NCBI GenBank assembly: GCA_903819815.1
Contig: CAIJFC010000178.1
Coordinates: 1-19,124, forward strand
DNA from: an uncultured Bacteroidota bacterium
GTDB taxonomy: Bacteria; Bacteroidota; Bacteroidia; Flavobacteriales; Flavobacteriaceae
DNA: 19,124 nucleotides
Direction: 5' to 3'
The notes under the pieces are model-generated. The model was not told the origin of the DNA. It was given only the letters and a program-made list of their open reading frames with translations, and did no database searches. The position numbers and the translations under genes were made by a program. This document shows positions 7,085 through 13,500 of this stretch, one piece after another (the stretch's first letter is position 1; each line of letters begins with the position of its first letter).

Positions 7085-7579
7085 TCACAAAGGCATCCTC
7101 TTTTTCATTTCTTGCACAATGTTAAATGCTGCGGGACAAATAGCGACGTTTTTCAAAGTCAATTCTGAGATTTGTTGGAATTTTTTTCGATCGGTGTGGG
7201 GAAATTCTCTACACGCTTTAGGTCGAACGTCATAAATCATACAGGCGTTTTCATGGTCTAAAAAAGTACAGGGAACACTTTGCAAAACATAATCTTTGTC
7301 TTCATCAATTTGCAAATATTGATCGATGAATTGTTGTGGCTTTTGACGCAAGTATTTTGAAACTCTTTCTATGTCTGCCAAGGTAAAAAGTGGCCCCGTG
7401 GTTTTACAACAATTGGCACATTTTAAGCAATCGGTTTTTTTGAATTCGGCATCGTGCAAATCTTGCATGATGTAGTCGATATTCTTGGGCGCCTTCTTTT
7501 TTAGCTTGTCGAAATACTTTTTATTTTCGATATGCTTATCTTTGGCTTCTTTAGGAAGATTGTTTAAAATGTGTTTCAA
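7085..7579 (-). CDS. YkgJ family cysteine-cluster protein
   Basis: A 164-residue cytoplasmic protein with the YkgJ-type zinc/iron-chelating cysteine cluster. The core CLKCANCC (51-58) gives C-x2-C-x2-CC, followed by Cys104 in SVPCTF, Cys113 in NACMIYDVRPKAC, Cys123, and Cys148 in ICPAAF: eight cysteines in all, with the usual RPxxCREFP segment. These residues are expected to bind a metal ion or iron-sulfur cluster; the biochemical role is unknown. The start codon is TTG (7577-7579), four codons after an in-frame stop, and the next Met is at residue 38, too late for the conserved N-terminal helix (NLPKEAKDKHIENKKYF). It lies upstream of metK in the same direction but metK has its own promoter, so co-regulation is not implied. 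Confidence 0.85.
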   Translation of the reverse strand: MKHILNNLPKEAKDKHIENKKYFDKLKKKAPKNIDYIMQDLHDAEFKKTDCLKCANCCKTTGPLFTLADIERVSKYLRQKPQQFIDQYLQIDEDKDYVLQSVPCTFLDHENACMIYDVRPKACREFPHTDRKKFQQISELTLKNVAICPAAFNIVQEMKKRMPL

Positions 7580-7603
7580 GTTTAAAGTTTAAAGTTGACA
7601 CCA

Positions 7604-7636
7604 CAAAATTAATCAAACAAATCAACAAATAACCAA
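7604..7636 (-). promoter_or_regulatory. Possible promoter of the YkgJ-like gene
   Basis: On the minus strand TAATTTTG (7604-7611) is a full -7 match. The nearest upstream TTG that could serve is TTTG at 7634-7637, with a 22-nt spacer that is longer than usual. The 75-bp divergent gap also has to hold the methyltransferase promoter, for which no clear box was found. Confidence 0.5.
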
Positions 7637-7654
7637 ATTACCGAATCAACTATT

Positions 7655-8362
7655 ATGAAAGACCTTTTTGGAAAAGCCATTCTTGATTTTCAGACCAATA
7701 ATTCTCCTGAGGATTTAATTACGGAAACTACCATTTCTGAAGAAGATGAAATGTCGGTTGCTTATTTGTTTCGAGATTTTTTTGGGATGCCAAAATTAGA
7801 ACAACAAGCGCTTTTACTTTCTAAAGGGAAGGTTTTGGATGTGGGTTGCGGTGCTGGAAGTCATAGTTTGTATTTACAAAAAGAAAAGAATTTGGAAGTT
7901 ACCGCCATCGATATTTCTGAAAAAGCCGTTGAAGCTTGTCGATTGAGAGAAATTTCAGATGTTTTAAAAATTGATATTTTGGAATTTAATTCAATTGAAA
8001 AATTTGATACTATTCTTCTATTGATGAATGGAACTGGAATATTTGGAAAATTAGAACACGTTTCAAAATACCTTGAAAAACTAAAATCGTTATTGGCGGA
8101 AAACGGACAAATCCTTATTGATTCGTCAGATATTATTTACATGTTTGACGAAGATGAAGACGGCGGAAAATGGATTACTGGCAATGCTTATTATGGGGAA
8201 TTAGAGTTTACTATTTCCTATAAAGGAGAAAAAGAAACGCCATTACCTTGGTTGTATATGGATTATAACACTTTGCAAAATGCGGCTGATGCCAATGGAT
8301 TGCAATGCAAATTAATATTGGAAGGCGAACATTACGATTATTTAGCGAGACTGACTTTTTAA
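7655..8362 (+). CDS. Class I SAM-dependent methyltransferase
   Basis: A 235-residue soluble protein with a class I methyltransferase fold. Motif I is VLDVGCGAGSHS (60-71), the SAM-binding glycine loop. The next strand ends in AIDIS (84-88), where Asp85 is placed to bind the ribose hydroxyls. KIDILEF follows in the position that normally contacts adenine, and ILLLMNGTGIFG is in the post-motif IV region. The substrate cannot be read from the sequence; nearest general type is Methyltransf_11/25 small-molecule enzymes. The ATG at 7655 is preceded by an AT-rich gap shared with the divergent YkgJ-like gene. The 3' end lies only 8 bp from the stop of the converging TonB-domain gene, with no terminator between. 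Confidence 0.85.
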   Translation: MKDLFGKAILDFQTNNSPEDLITETTISEEDEMSVAYLFRDFFGMPKLEQQALLLSKGKVLDVGCGAGSHSLYLQKEKNLEVTAIDISEKAVEACRLREISDVLKIDILEFNSIEKFDTILLLMNGTGIFGKLEHVSKYLEKLKSLLAENGQILIDSSDIIYMFDEDEDGGKWITGNAYYGELEFTISYKGEKETPLPWLYMDYNTLQNAADANGLQCKLILEGEHYDYLARLTF

Positions 8363-8370
8363 AATTTCGA

Positions 8371-8772
8371 CTATCGTGTAGATTGAATCGTGATTGGCAA
8401 AGAATACATTACTCTAACCGGTTTTCCATTTTGAATGCCTGGACTCCATTTAGGCGATTCTTTCAAAACACGAACTGCTTCTTCACCAGTTCCATAACCT
8501 AAATCTCTTATTACTTTTGCTTCAACAACACTTCCGTCTTTTTCAATTACAAAATTGACATAAACTTTCCCGCTAAGACCTTGTACGCTTGGAGTTCTAT
8601 AATTGTTTCCTATGTATTTGTAGAAAGCGCCAGCACCACCCGGAAATTCAGGTTTTTTATCAATAGAACTATAATTATAGGTTTCATTTTTTTTAACTTG
8701 TATAGTATCTTGTTGTGAAAAACAATTAAGGCAAGAAAAAAATAGTACTGTAAAAAGGATGGATAATTTCAT
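8371..8772 (-). CDS. Stand-alone TonB C-terminal domain protein
   Basis: A 133-residue protein made of an export signal (MKLSILFTVLFFSCLNCFSQ, cleavage probably after CFSQ) and a TonB C-terminal domain. The domain carries FPGGAGAFYKYIGNNYRTP, GKVYVNFVIEKDGSV, GYGTGEEAVRVLKESPKWSPG and PVRVMYSLPITIQ, and closely resembles residues ~165-261 of the full TonB encoded at 12591-13376. It lacks the membrane anchor and proline-rich spacer needed to reach the ExbB/ExbD motor, so it should be free in the periplasm. FFSC could alternatively be a weak lipobox, making it a lipoprotein. It lies 15 nt downstream of queE in the same direction and is likely co-transcribed with it. It may modulate TonB-dependent receptors or be a domain co-opted for another task; both are inference. 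Confidence 0.88.
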   Translation of the reverse strand: MKLSILFTVLFFSCLNCFSQQDTIQVKKNETYNYSSIDKKPEFPGGAGAFYKYIGNNYRTPSVQGLSGKVYVNFVIEKDGSVVEAKVIRDLGYGTGEEAVRVLKESPKWSPGIQNGKPVRVMYSLPITIQSTR

Positions 8773-8787
8773 AATAAAGTTATTTGG

Positions 8788-9420
8788 TTAAGGAATATTA
8801 AGGTATTTATGTGTTTGTAAAGATACACGCCATTTTGGATTGTTCATTACATAATCTACAATTAGTGGTGTCATTTCTTCTTTTTTACTCCATTCTGGTT
8901 GCAGAAAAAGAATAGCATCGGAATTTACTTTTTCGGCTTGCTCTTCGGCAAATGTAAAGTCGTGTTTGTTGTGAATGATTACTTTCAGCTCGTTGGCATT
9001 GTCGTAAACGGTTTGCGTAGGCAATTTATTTTTCTTTGGAGAAAGACAAATCCAATCCCAAGTTCCTGATAAAGGATAAGCACCTGAAGTTTCAATGTGA
9101 ATTTTAAGGTTTTTTTCTTTTAATTTTTGCGTTAAAACGGTCATGTCCCACATTAACGGTTCGCCGCCGGTTACGACAACGGTTTCAGAATATTTTACAG
9201 CATTTTCAACAATTAAATCAGTGGAAGTAGGTGGATGTAGTTCGGCATTCCAGCTTTCTTTGACATCGCACCAGTGGCAACCTACGTCGCAACCACCAAT
9301 TCGAATAAAATATGCTGCCGTTCCAGTGTGATACCCTTCGCCTTGAATGGTATAAAATTCTTCCATTAGGGGAAGCATTAATCCTTTATCGACGGCTATT
9401 TGAGTTTCTTGATTTAACAT
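8788..9420 (-). CDS. queE: 7-carboxy-7-deazaguanine synthase QueE
   Basis: A 210-residue radical-SAM enzyme. QueE converts 6-carboxy-tetrahydropterin to 7-carboxy-7-deazaguanine in the queuosine tRNA-modification pathway. The iron-sulfur motif is CDVGCHWC (Cys44, Cys48, Cys51), which has the C-x3-C-x2-C spacing of most radical-SAM enzymes. EFYTIQGEGYHTGTAAYFIR (21-40) is the QueE-specific N-terminal signature, VVVTGGEPLMW (81-91) is the SAM-binding GGE motif, and HIETSGAYP and LSPKKNK follow in the expected places. The ATG at 9418-9420 is chosen because it gives the standard lead-in. No queC or queD gene is adjacent, so the pathway is dispersed. The only visible partner is the downstream TonB-domain gene. 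A -7 box lies at 9441-9448. Confidence 0.95.
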   Translation of the reverse strand: MLNQETQIAVDKGLMLPLMEEFYTIQGEGYHTGTAAYFIRIGGCDVGCHWCDVKESWNAELHPPTSTDLIVENAVKYSETVVVTGGEPLMWDMTVLTQKLKEKNLKIHIETSGAYPLSGTWDWICLSPKKNKLPTQTVYDNANELKVIIHNKHDFTFAEEQAEKVNSDAILFLQPEWSKKEEMTPLIVDYVMNNPKWRVSLQTHKYLNIP

Positions 9421-9440
9421 TGTTTATTATAAATAGATTG

Positions 9441-9448
9441 CAAAGGTA
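9441..9448 (-). promoter_or_regulatory. Probable queE promoter (-7 element)
   Basis: TACCTTTG on the minus strand fully matches TANNTTTG and lies 20 nt before the queE start codon, so the leader would be only about 15 nt. No TTG occurs at the expected distance upstream, so the -33 element is absent or degenerate. Confidence 0.55.
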
Positions 9449-9458
9449 GTGAAAAATA

Positions 9459-9549
9459 GATTTAGGATTTGAGATTGCTGATTTAGGAATTATGATTGCA
9501 GATTGCAGATTTAACAAAGAAGAAAGATAATAGATGAAAAGATAATAGA
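9459..9549. repeat. Low-complexity direct repeats upstream of queE
   Basis: The stretch consists of short imperfect direct repeats: GATTTAGGA at 9459 and 9480, a tandem GATTGCA pair at 9494-9507, and AAAGATAATAGA at 9523-9534 and 9538-9549. The units are 7 to 12 nt and AT-rich. It has no coding potential; a 119-codon frame crossing it on the minus strand is judged spurious. Such repeats probably expand and shrink by slippage. Confidence 0.7.
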
Positions 9550-9591
9550 CAGAAATAAGAAAGTGAATAGTGAAAATCATACTTTTATAAT

Positions 9592-9658
9592 TAGCCCCGG
9601 GAGGAGCGGCATCCTGTTGTGGCGGGGTTCGCCGCAACAGATATAGTGGATCACGGGT
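9592..9658 (+). ncRNA. Structured interspersed element resembling the flavo-1 RNA motif
   Basis: The segment starts TAGCCCCGGGAGGAGCGG and ends ATATAGTGGATCACGGG. Inside is an 11-bp hairpin with one G-T pair (9614-9640, arms CTGTTGTGGCG and CGCCGCAACAG, loop GGGTT). Around it, CCCG (9596-9599) can pair with CGGG (9654-9657), leaving two opposed unpaired blocks, GGAGGAGCGGCATC and ATATAGTGGATCA. It is much more G+C-rich than its surroundings. I recall near-identical blocks (AGCCC..GGCATCC, variable hairpin, GATATAGTGG..GCGGG) scattered through Flavobacterium genomes between genes, consistent with the flavo-1 RNA described by comparative genomics, but cannot verify this here. Function is unknown. 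Strand is assigned by that recollection and could be wrong. Confidence 0.55.
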
Positions 9659-9690
9659 GGAATCGTGAAAGAAAATAGGAGTTTTTGCTC

Positions 9691-9724
9691 CAAAAAAAAA
9701 CCGACAGCTGTGAACTATCGGTTT
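9691..9724 (-). terminator. Terminator of the exbB-TPR operon
   Basis: On the minus strand AAACCGATAG pairs with CTGTCGGTTT across a 7-nt loop, with one A-C mismatch, and is followed by a run of nine T. It lies 22 nt after the stop of the TPR gene, the last gene of the operon. Confidence 0.85.
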
Positions 9725-9745
9725 GGATTTGAAATTTATAATCAA

Positions 9746-11416
9746 TTAGTTCAATAATTTTATGGATTGAGTTGCATAACTATTTGTAGGATCTAAGGCT
9801 AAAGTTTTACCAAAATATTCTTTTGCTTTCAATTTGTCAGTGTTGGCATAGGCCGCTCCGATTGCGTTATACGACTCGATGAATTTAGTTTTCACGGCTG
9901 GTTTAGCCATTTCTTCTTCTCCTTTTGCAGTTACAATGTCGATGTATTGTTGGTAATATTTAATAATCATTTCATCGTTTTCAAGTAAATTGTTAGTTCT
10001 GGCTCTGAAAATGTAGGCGTCTTGAGTTGAAGGCGCTGCAGTGATTACGTTTCCGAAAGCTACATCGGCTTTTTGCAATTCGATCGGATCTGCTTTTACG
10101 ACATCTTTACGAGTGTTTTTGAAATATAAAGAGTTTCCAAGGTAGAAATTATCTAATAAATAATTTTTAGAATTTTCATTGGTTATTGCTATTTCATAGA
10201 TAACAGAAGCTTCTTTGAACAATTTTTGTTCGTAAAATTTTTTACCTATTTCACTTAAATCATTGGTCATGGTAATTTCAATTTCAACGGCTTTTTTCAA
10301 TTGCGCTACTCCAGCATCAAAAACAAGAGCGTCAACCACTTTAGTCTCCAAATTATTGGCTTTTTTCATTTTTGCTAAACCTAAATAAAGGTAATCTCTA
10401 GCTATAATTTTATTTGTTGGTGTTGCGATAAAATTCTCTAACGCTGAAATTGCTGCGTCAACATTACCATTTTCATAAGCTGAATAACCTAAATAACGGA
10501 AGATTCTTGGATTTACTTTATCCAATTCTTTCATCGCGTTGGCTTCTATTTCTAACGCTTTATAATCTTTTGCAAGGATTAAAAAGTCGGCGTGACGCAT
10601 ACGAGACGTTAACGAATAATCGGTTAAGTTCATGTATTTTTCGTAGAAAGATAAGGCTTTTGTAATATTGTCTTTGTAATTTTTAGGATCGTCTTTCGCC
10701 CAGAAATAATAGGTTTCGGCTAATTCTCTATAAACTGGCCCGTATTCTGGATTGGTTGCAATTACGTTATCATACGCTCTTACGGCTTCAGAAAAGGCTC
10801 TAGCTCCTTTTAATAAAACTCCCAATTGCATTTTTGCTCTAATTAAAGTAGGATCGGCATCAAAGGCATCACGGTACGATTTGTAAGAATCATTTTGATT
10901 TTTAAGTCCGTAATAGGCATCACCAAAAGCCAATAAAACATTTGTGTCATTAGGATTGGCAATCTTCGCTTTATTCAAAATTTCAATTGCTTTATTGTAA
11001 TCAGGCGTATTTGCATTCATATAGGCTTTCGCGATATAAACGTATTGCTCTGATTCTTTTTTTCTGATATCTTTAGTTGCTAAGGCAAAATTAGCTTCGG
11101 CTGCAGCCACGTTTTTATCTTCTAAATCCATTTGGCCTAAACCAATATAATTGAATTTAGAATCTAATTTGGCAACAAGCCCTTTATTAAAATAGATTTT
11201 AGCAGAGTCCCCTATATTCTGATTAAGATATATGTTTCCTAATAGAAAAGCTGCTTTTCCGTTATCTGGAGTCGTTTTAAGAATTGATTTTAGAATTCCT
11301 TTGGCTTTTTCAAATTGTTCTGCATCAATTGTTTTCTTTGCCTGATCTAAATCTTGAGCATAGCTTAGTGTTACTGAAGTTAATAAAGCAATACTAAAAA
11401 TCTTAATTGTGTTCAT
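9746..11416 (-). CDS. Exported tetratricopeptide-repeat protein
   Basis: A 556-residue protein with a clear signal peptide (MNTIKIFSIALLTSVTLSYA, cleavage before QDLDQ), followed almost entirely by TPR-like helical pairs. Repeats are visible at about residues 20-90 (AAFLLGNIYLNQ), 118-175 (VLLAFGDAYYGLKNQNDSY), 185-235 (AKMQLGVLLKGARAFSEAV), 300-340 (IFRYLGYSAYENGNVDAAI), 385-430 and 520-556 (ESYNAIGAAYANTDKLKAKE). TPR arrays bind other proteins, so it is presumably a periplasmic scaffold; there is no catalytic motif. It is the last gene of the TonB operon, 14 nt after the PstS-like gene, and a strong terminator follows. The conserved linkage suggests that it supports TonB-dependent transport or envelope sensing, but the partner is unknown. 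Confidence 0.85.
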   Translation of the reverse strand: MNTIKIFSIALLTSVTLSYAQDLDQAKKTIDAEQFEKAKGILKSILKTTPDNGKAAFLLGNIYLNQNIGDSAKIYFNKGLVAKLDSKFNYIGLGQMDLEDKNVAAAEANFALATKDIRKKESEQYVYIAKAYMNANTPDYNKAIEILNKAKIANPNDTNVLLAFGDAYYGLKNQNDSYKSYRDAFDADPTLIRAKMQLGVLLKGARAFSEAVRAYDNVIATNPEYGPVYRELAETYYFWAKDDPKNYKDNITKALSFYEKYMNLTDYSLTSRMRHADFLILAKDYKALEIEANAMKELDKVNPRIFRYLGYSAYENGNVDAAISALENFIATPTNKIIARDYLYLGLAKMKKANNLETKVVDALVFDAGVAQLKKAVEIEITMTNDLSEIGKKFYEQKLFKEASVIYEIAITNENSKNYLLDNFYLGNSLYFKNTRKDVVKADPIELQKADVAFGNVITAAPSTQDAYIFRARTNNLLENDEMIIKYYQQYIDIVTAKGEEEMAKPAVKTKFIESYNAIGAAYANTDKLKAKEYFGKTLALDPTNSYATQSIKLLN

Positions 11417-11430
11417 TGTGTTGTAGTTTA

Positions 11431-12357
11431 TTATTTAATCTCTTTTTCTATTTGTTTTCTGGTTTTGATATTTCTACCAGGCATTTTTACAGGCAATAAT
11501 CCCGATTTAAGGGTAATTCTTTGACCTACTTCACCAGCAATAAACGAGGCAAATCCCATTCCTAAACCGGAGTAACCCTGACAATTGATAATGTACAATT
11601 CACGTGCCAAAGGATACTTCTTTTCTGCAAGGTTATTTTGCGTGGGTGCAAAGTAATCTGTTTTACCAATTCCTTTTACACTTAGAATAGTAATTTTATC
11701 AACAATAGGTCTCATTTTTAATGAGGGTTCCATTAACCAGTTCACCCCAACTACTCCAATCATACCTTCATTTTCAGAAACAAATTGAATTACTTCCTCA
11801 TTTGTTTTAAAAGAAAATATTCCTTTTGAAGGCAATTCTTTGGTTCCAGCAAGCTCATTCATGTAGCGAACGGTACTTGAATTTGGGTTGTCAAAAACCA
11901 GTCCTTTGATTTTAGAATTTGGCATTCCCTTCAAGAAGTTCACTACATCCTGTAACGCAATTAAAGTATCTTTATTTCTTTGGTTTGAAATAAAAGCAAT
12001 TGCATCGGTTGCAAATAGGGTCGTTCTTGGAGTTATTTTTTTGCTTGAAAATACTTTTTCTTCTTCCGGATTTAATTTTCTAGATAAAATAGCAATTTTG
12101 GAGGTATCTTTTGAAAGTGCCAAAATGGTTTCCGCTTCCGACTTAGGATTTATTTGAATTTTTGCATCATACAAACTTTCAAAAACTTCCACTTGGTCTT
12201 CAACAATAGGTAGTAAGGTTTCGTCAACTAAAACTGACGTTGAACCTTTTAAAATGGTTTCTTTCTCGTTTTTTGGCTTGTTATTTTGATTGCAAGCAAA
12301 AAATACAAGTAGTAAACCTAAGAAAAATACAAAGGGAATTAAAGGAAACTTTTTCAT
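11431..12357 (-). CDS. PstS-like substrate-binding lipoprotein
   Basis: A 308-residue periplasmic-binding-protein-like lipoprotein. The signal peptide ends in VFFAC (Cys22, lipobox), so the mature protein is lipid-anchored. The rest resembles phosphate-binding PstS proteins: ILKGSTSVL (about 36-44) matches the GSxT/S phosphate-loop region, FATDAIAFISN (about 113-123) matches the 'DAIA' motif, and NPNSSTVRYMNE (about 158-169) matches the Ser-rich anion-binding region. No pstC, pstA or pstB gene is nearby, and the gene is embedded between a TonB-coupled small membrane protein (3-nt gap) and a TPR gene (14-nt gap). It may bind phosphate or another anion for the TonB system, or act as a sensor, rather than feed an ABC importer. 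Ligand is not determined. Confidence 0.82.
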   Translation of the reverse strand: MKKFPLIPFVFFLGLLLVFFACNQNNKPKNEKETILKGSTSVLVDETLLPIVEDQVEVFESLYDAKIQINPKSEAETILALSKDTSKIAILSRKLNPEEEKVFSSKKITPRTTLFATDAIAFISNQRNKDTLIALQDVVNFLKGMPNSKIKGLVFDNPNSSTVRYMNELAGTKELPSKGIFSFKTNEEVIQFVSENEGMIGVVGVNWLMEPSLKMRPIVDKITILSVKGIGKTDYFAPTQNNLAEKKYPLARELYIINCQGYSGLGMGFASFIAGEVGQRITLKSGLLPVKMPGRNIKTRKQIEKEIK

Positions 12358-12360
12358 AAC

Positions 12361-12591
12361 CTACACTTTATTGTCGTTTACGATTCGGTAAAACCGAATA
12401 AATGAATATACAATAAGAACTACTCCAAAAGCAATTCTATAACCCGGCTTCATATCGATTGGAAATTCTTTCCAAAAGATGATTGCTAATCCTGTTGCCA
12501 AATAGACTAAGAAAAAGACCATTCCTATAACGAGAAAAAACCGCTCTTTAAGCGATTTCTTCTCTTTGTTTTCAGTTGAGTTATTCAACAT
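12361..12591 (-). CDS. Small two-helix membrane protein of the TonB operon
   Basis: A 76-residue protein I do not recognise as a named family. It has a charged cytoplasmic-type N-terminus (residues 1-18, NSTENKEKKSLKERF), two hydrophobic helices (about 19-41, FFLVIGMVFFLVYLATGLAII, and 50-67), a short charged linker (WKEFPIDMKPGYR) and a basic C-terminal tail (RFYRIVNDNKV). Its ATG overlaps the tonB stop codon by one base (TAATG), and its stop is 3 nt from the PstS-like start, so translation is probably coupled to both neighbours. This tight packing argues that it is a real gene and an inner-membrane accessory of the ExbB/ExbD/TonB complex. No function can be read from the sequence. Confidence 0.8.
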   Translation of the reverse strand: MLNNSTENKEKKSLKERFFLVIGMVFFLVYLATGLAIIFWKEFPIDMKPGYRIAFGVVLIVYSFIRFYRIVNDNKV

Positions 12592-13376
12592 TATTCTGGA
12601 ATTTGAATAGTAATAGGAAGCGAATAAAGTACTCTCACCTTTTTACCATTTTGTTCACCAGGAGTCCATTTTGGACACGATCTCAAAACACGAACTGCTT
12701 CTTTTCCTGTTCCAAAACCGACGTCTCTTACTACTTTAATATCCGTTAATGAACCATCTTTTTCTACAACGAAAGAAACGTACACTTTTCCTGACGATTC
12801 TAATTCTTCTGGTGTTCTGTAGTTATTTCCTACAAACTTGTAGAATTTAGCCATACCTCCTGGGAAATCTGGTTTTACTTCAATACCTGCGTTACTGTAG
12901 ATATTATTATCATCCACAATATCCGCTGGGCCATTTCCAACAGGCTCCACTGTTAATTCAGCATCTGGATCACCTTTAATAGTTTCAGCACCTAATTTTT
13001 TGTCTTTAATTTCAACAATTTTTGGCGGTTCTTCCACTACTTCTTCTGCCTTAGCAACTACCGGTTTCACAAACTTCACCTGATCCACTTTTGGTGGTGG
13101 TGGTGGTGGTGGTGGAATATTTTCTTTCGGTTTCTCCTTAGGTGGTAATTTTACCGTAGTAATTTTAGTATCTAAGCTGGCATCGTCCTGAGAATCGGGT
13201 ATCATATTGATAAGTAATGGCAGAGCAATAGCAAAGCCAAACAAAACTGAACCTATTATAAGCGCTCTTAAAGTAGTTTTCTGATTTGATTTTCTTAATT
13301 CATAGGCACCATACACTTTATTTCGTCCTTCGAAAACAATTTCAAGCCATTGGTCTTTTATTAAATCTAATTTCAT
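12591..13376 (-). CDS. tonB: Energy transducer TonB
   Basis: A 261-residue TonB, which carries proton-motive energy from ExbB/ExbD to outer-membrane receptors. The order is a Bacteroidota-type cytoplasmic N-terminus (MKLDLIKDQWLEIVFEGRNK), one membrane helix (about 37-58), a proline-rich periplasmic spacer with PPKEKPKENI followed by eight consecutive prolines (88-95), an acidic linker, and the C-terminal domain (about 165-261) with FPGGMAKFYKFVGNNYRTP, GKVYVSFVVEKDGS and VRVLYSLPITIQ. It is the fourth gene of the operon. A 124-nt gap with an inverted repeat separates it from the preceding exbD, and its stop overlaps the next start. Its C-terminal domain is paralogous to that of the 133-residue protein at 8371-8772. 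The eight prolines are all encoded by CCA, forming a perfect triplet repeat. Confidence 0.95.
   Translation of the reverse strand: MKLDLIKDQWLEIVFEGRNKVYGAYELRKSNQKTTLRALIIGSVLFGFAIALPLLINMIPDSQDDASLDTKITTVKLPPKEKPKENIPPPPPPPPKVDQVKFVKPVVAKAEEVVEEPPKIVEIKDKKLGAETIKGDPDAELTVEPVGNGPADIVDDNNIYSNAGIEVKPDFPGGMAKFYKFVGNNYRTPEELESSGKVYVSFVVEKDGSLTDIKVVRDVGFGTGKEAVRVLRSCPKWTPGEQNGKKVRVLYSLPITIQIPE
13092..13115 (-). repeat. (CCA)8 triplet repeat in tonB
   Basis: Eight perfect tandem CCA codons encode prolines 88-95 of TonB. Because the unit is a triplet, slippage would lengthen or shorten the spacer without breaking the reading frame. Confidence 0.95.
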
Positions 13377-13409
13377 CTGTATATTTTATTTAATTTTAAA
13401 GGAAGATGT

Positions 13410-13457
13410 AACGCCTACTCCTTTACATTTTAATCAATGTCATTTTACTTTGGCGTT
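13410..13457 (-). promoter_or_regulatory. Intercistronic inverted repeat between exbD and tonB
   Basis: AACGCC (13410-13415) and GGCGTT (13452-13457) form a 6-bp outer stem, and ACATT (13425-13429) with AATGT (13436-13440) forms a nested inner stem. There is no T-run on the transcribed strand, so it is unlikely to be a terminator. It sits in the longest gap of the operon, 34 nt before the tonB start. It could be an mRNA processing or stability site that sets the TonB:ExbBD ratio, or part of an internal promoter region: AATCTTTG on the minus strand near 13490 is a one-mismatch -7 box. Confidence 0.5.
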
Positions 13458-13500
13458 TCATGTTTCTTAATTATTAGGTTATTGGGGACAAAGATTGCTC

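Noticed and set aside
8305..8502. 65-codon plus-strand frame across the convergent gene ends
   Set aside because: It overlaps the 3' ends of two recognised genes in other frames and has no motif.
9386..9745. 119-codon minus-strand open frame before queE
   Set aside because: It crosses the terminator hairpin of the TPR gene, the structured element and the low-complexity repeats, and overlaps the queE start; the translation has no protein-like pattern.
11431..12357. Part of a phosphate ABC importer (pst operon)
   Set aside because: No pstC, pstA, pstB or phoU gene is next to it; neighbours belong to the TonB operon.
13092..13115. Tandem repeat considered as a CRISPR or minisatellite array
   Set aside because: It is a simple triplet repeat encoding polyproline in tonB, without spacers.
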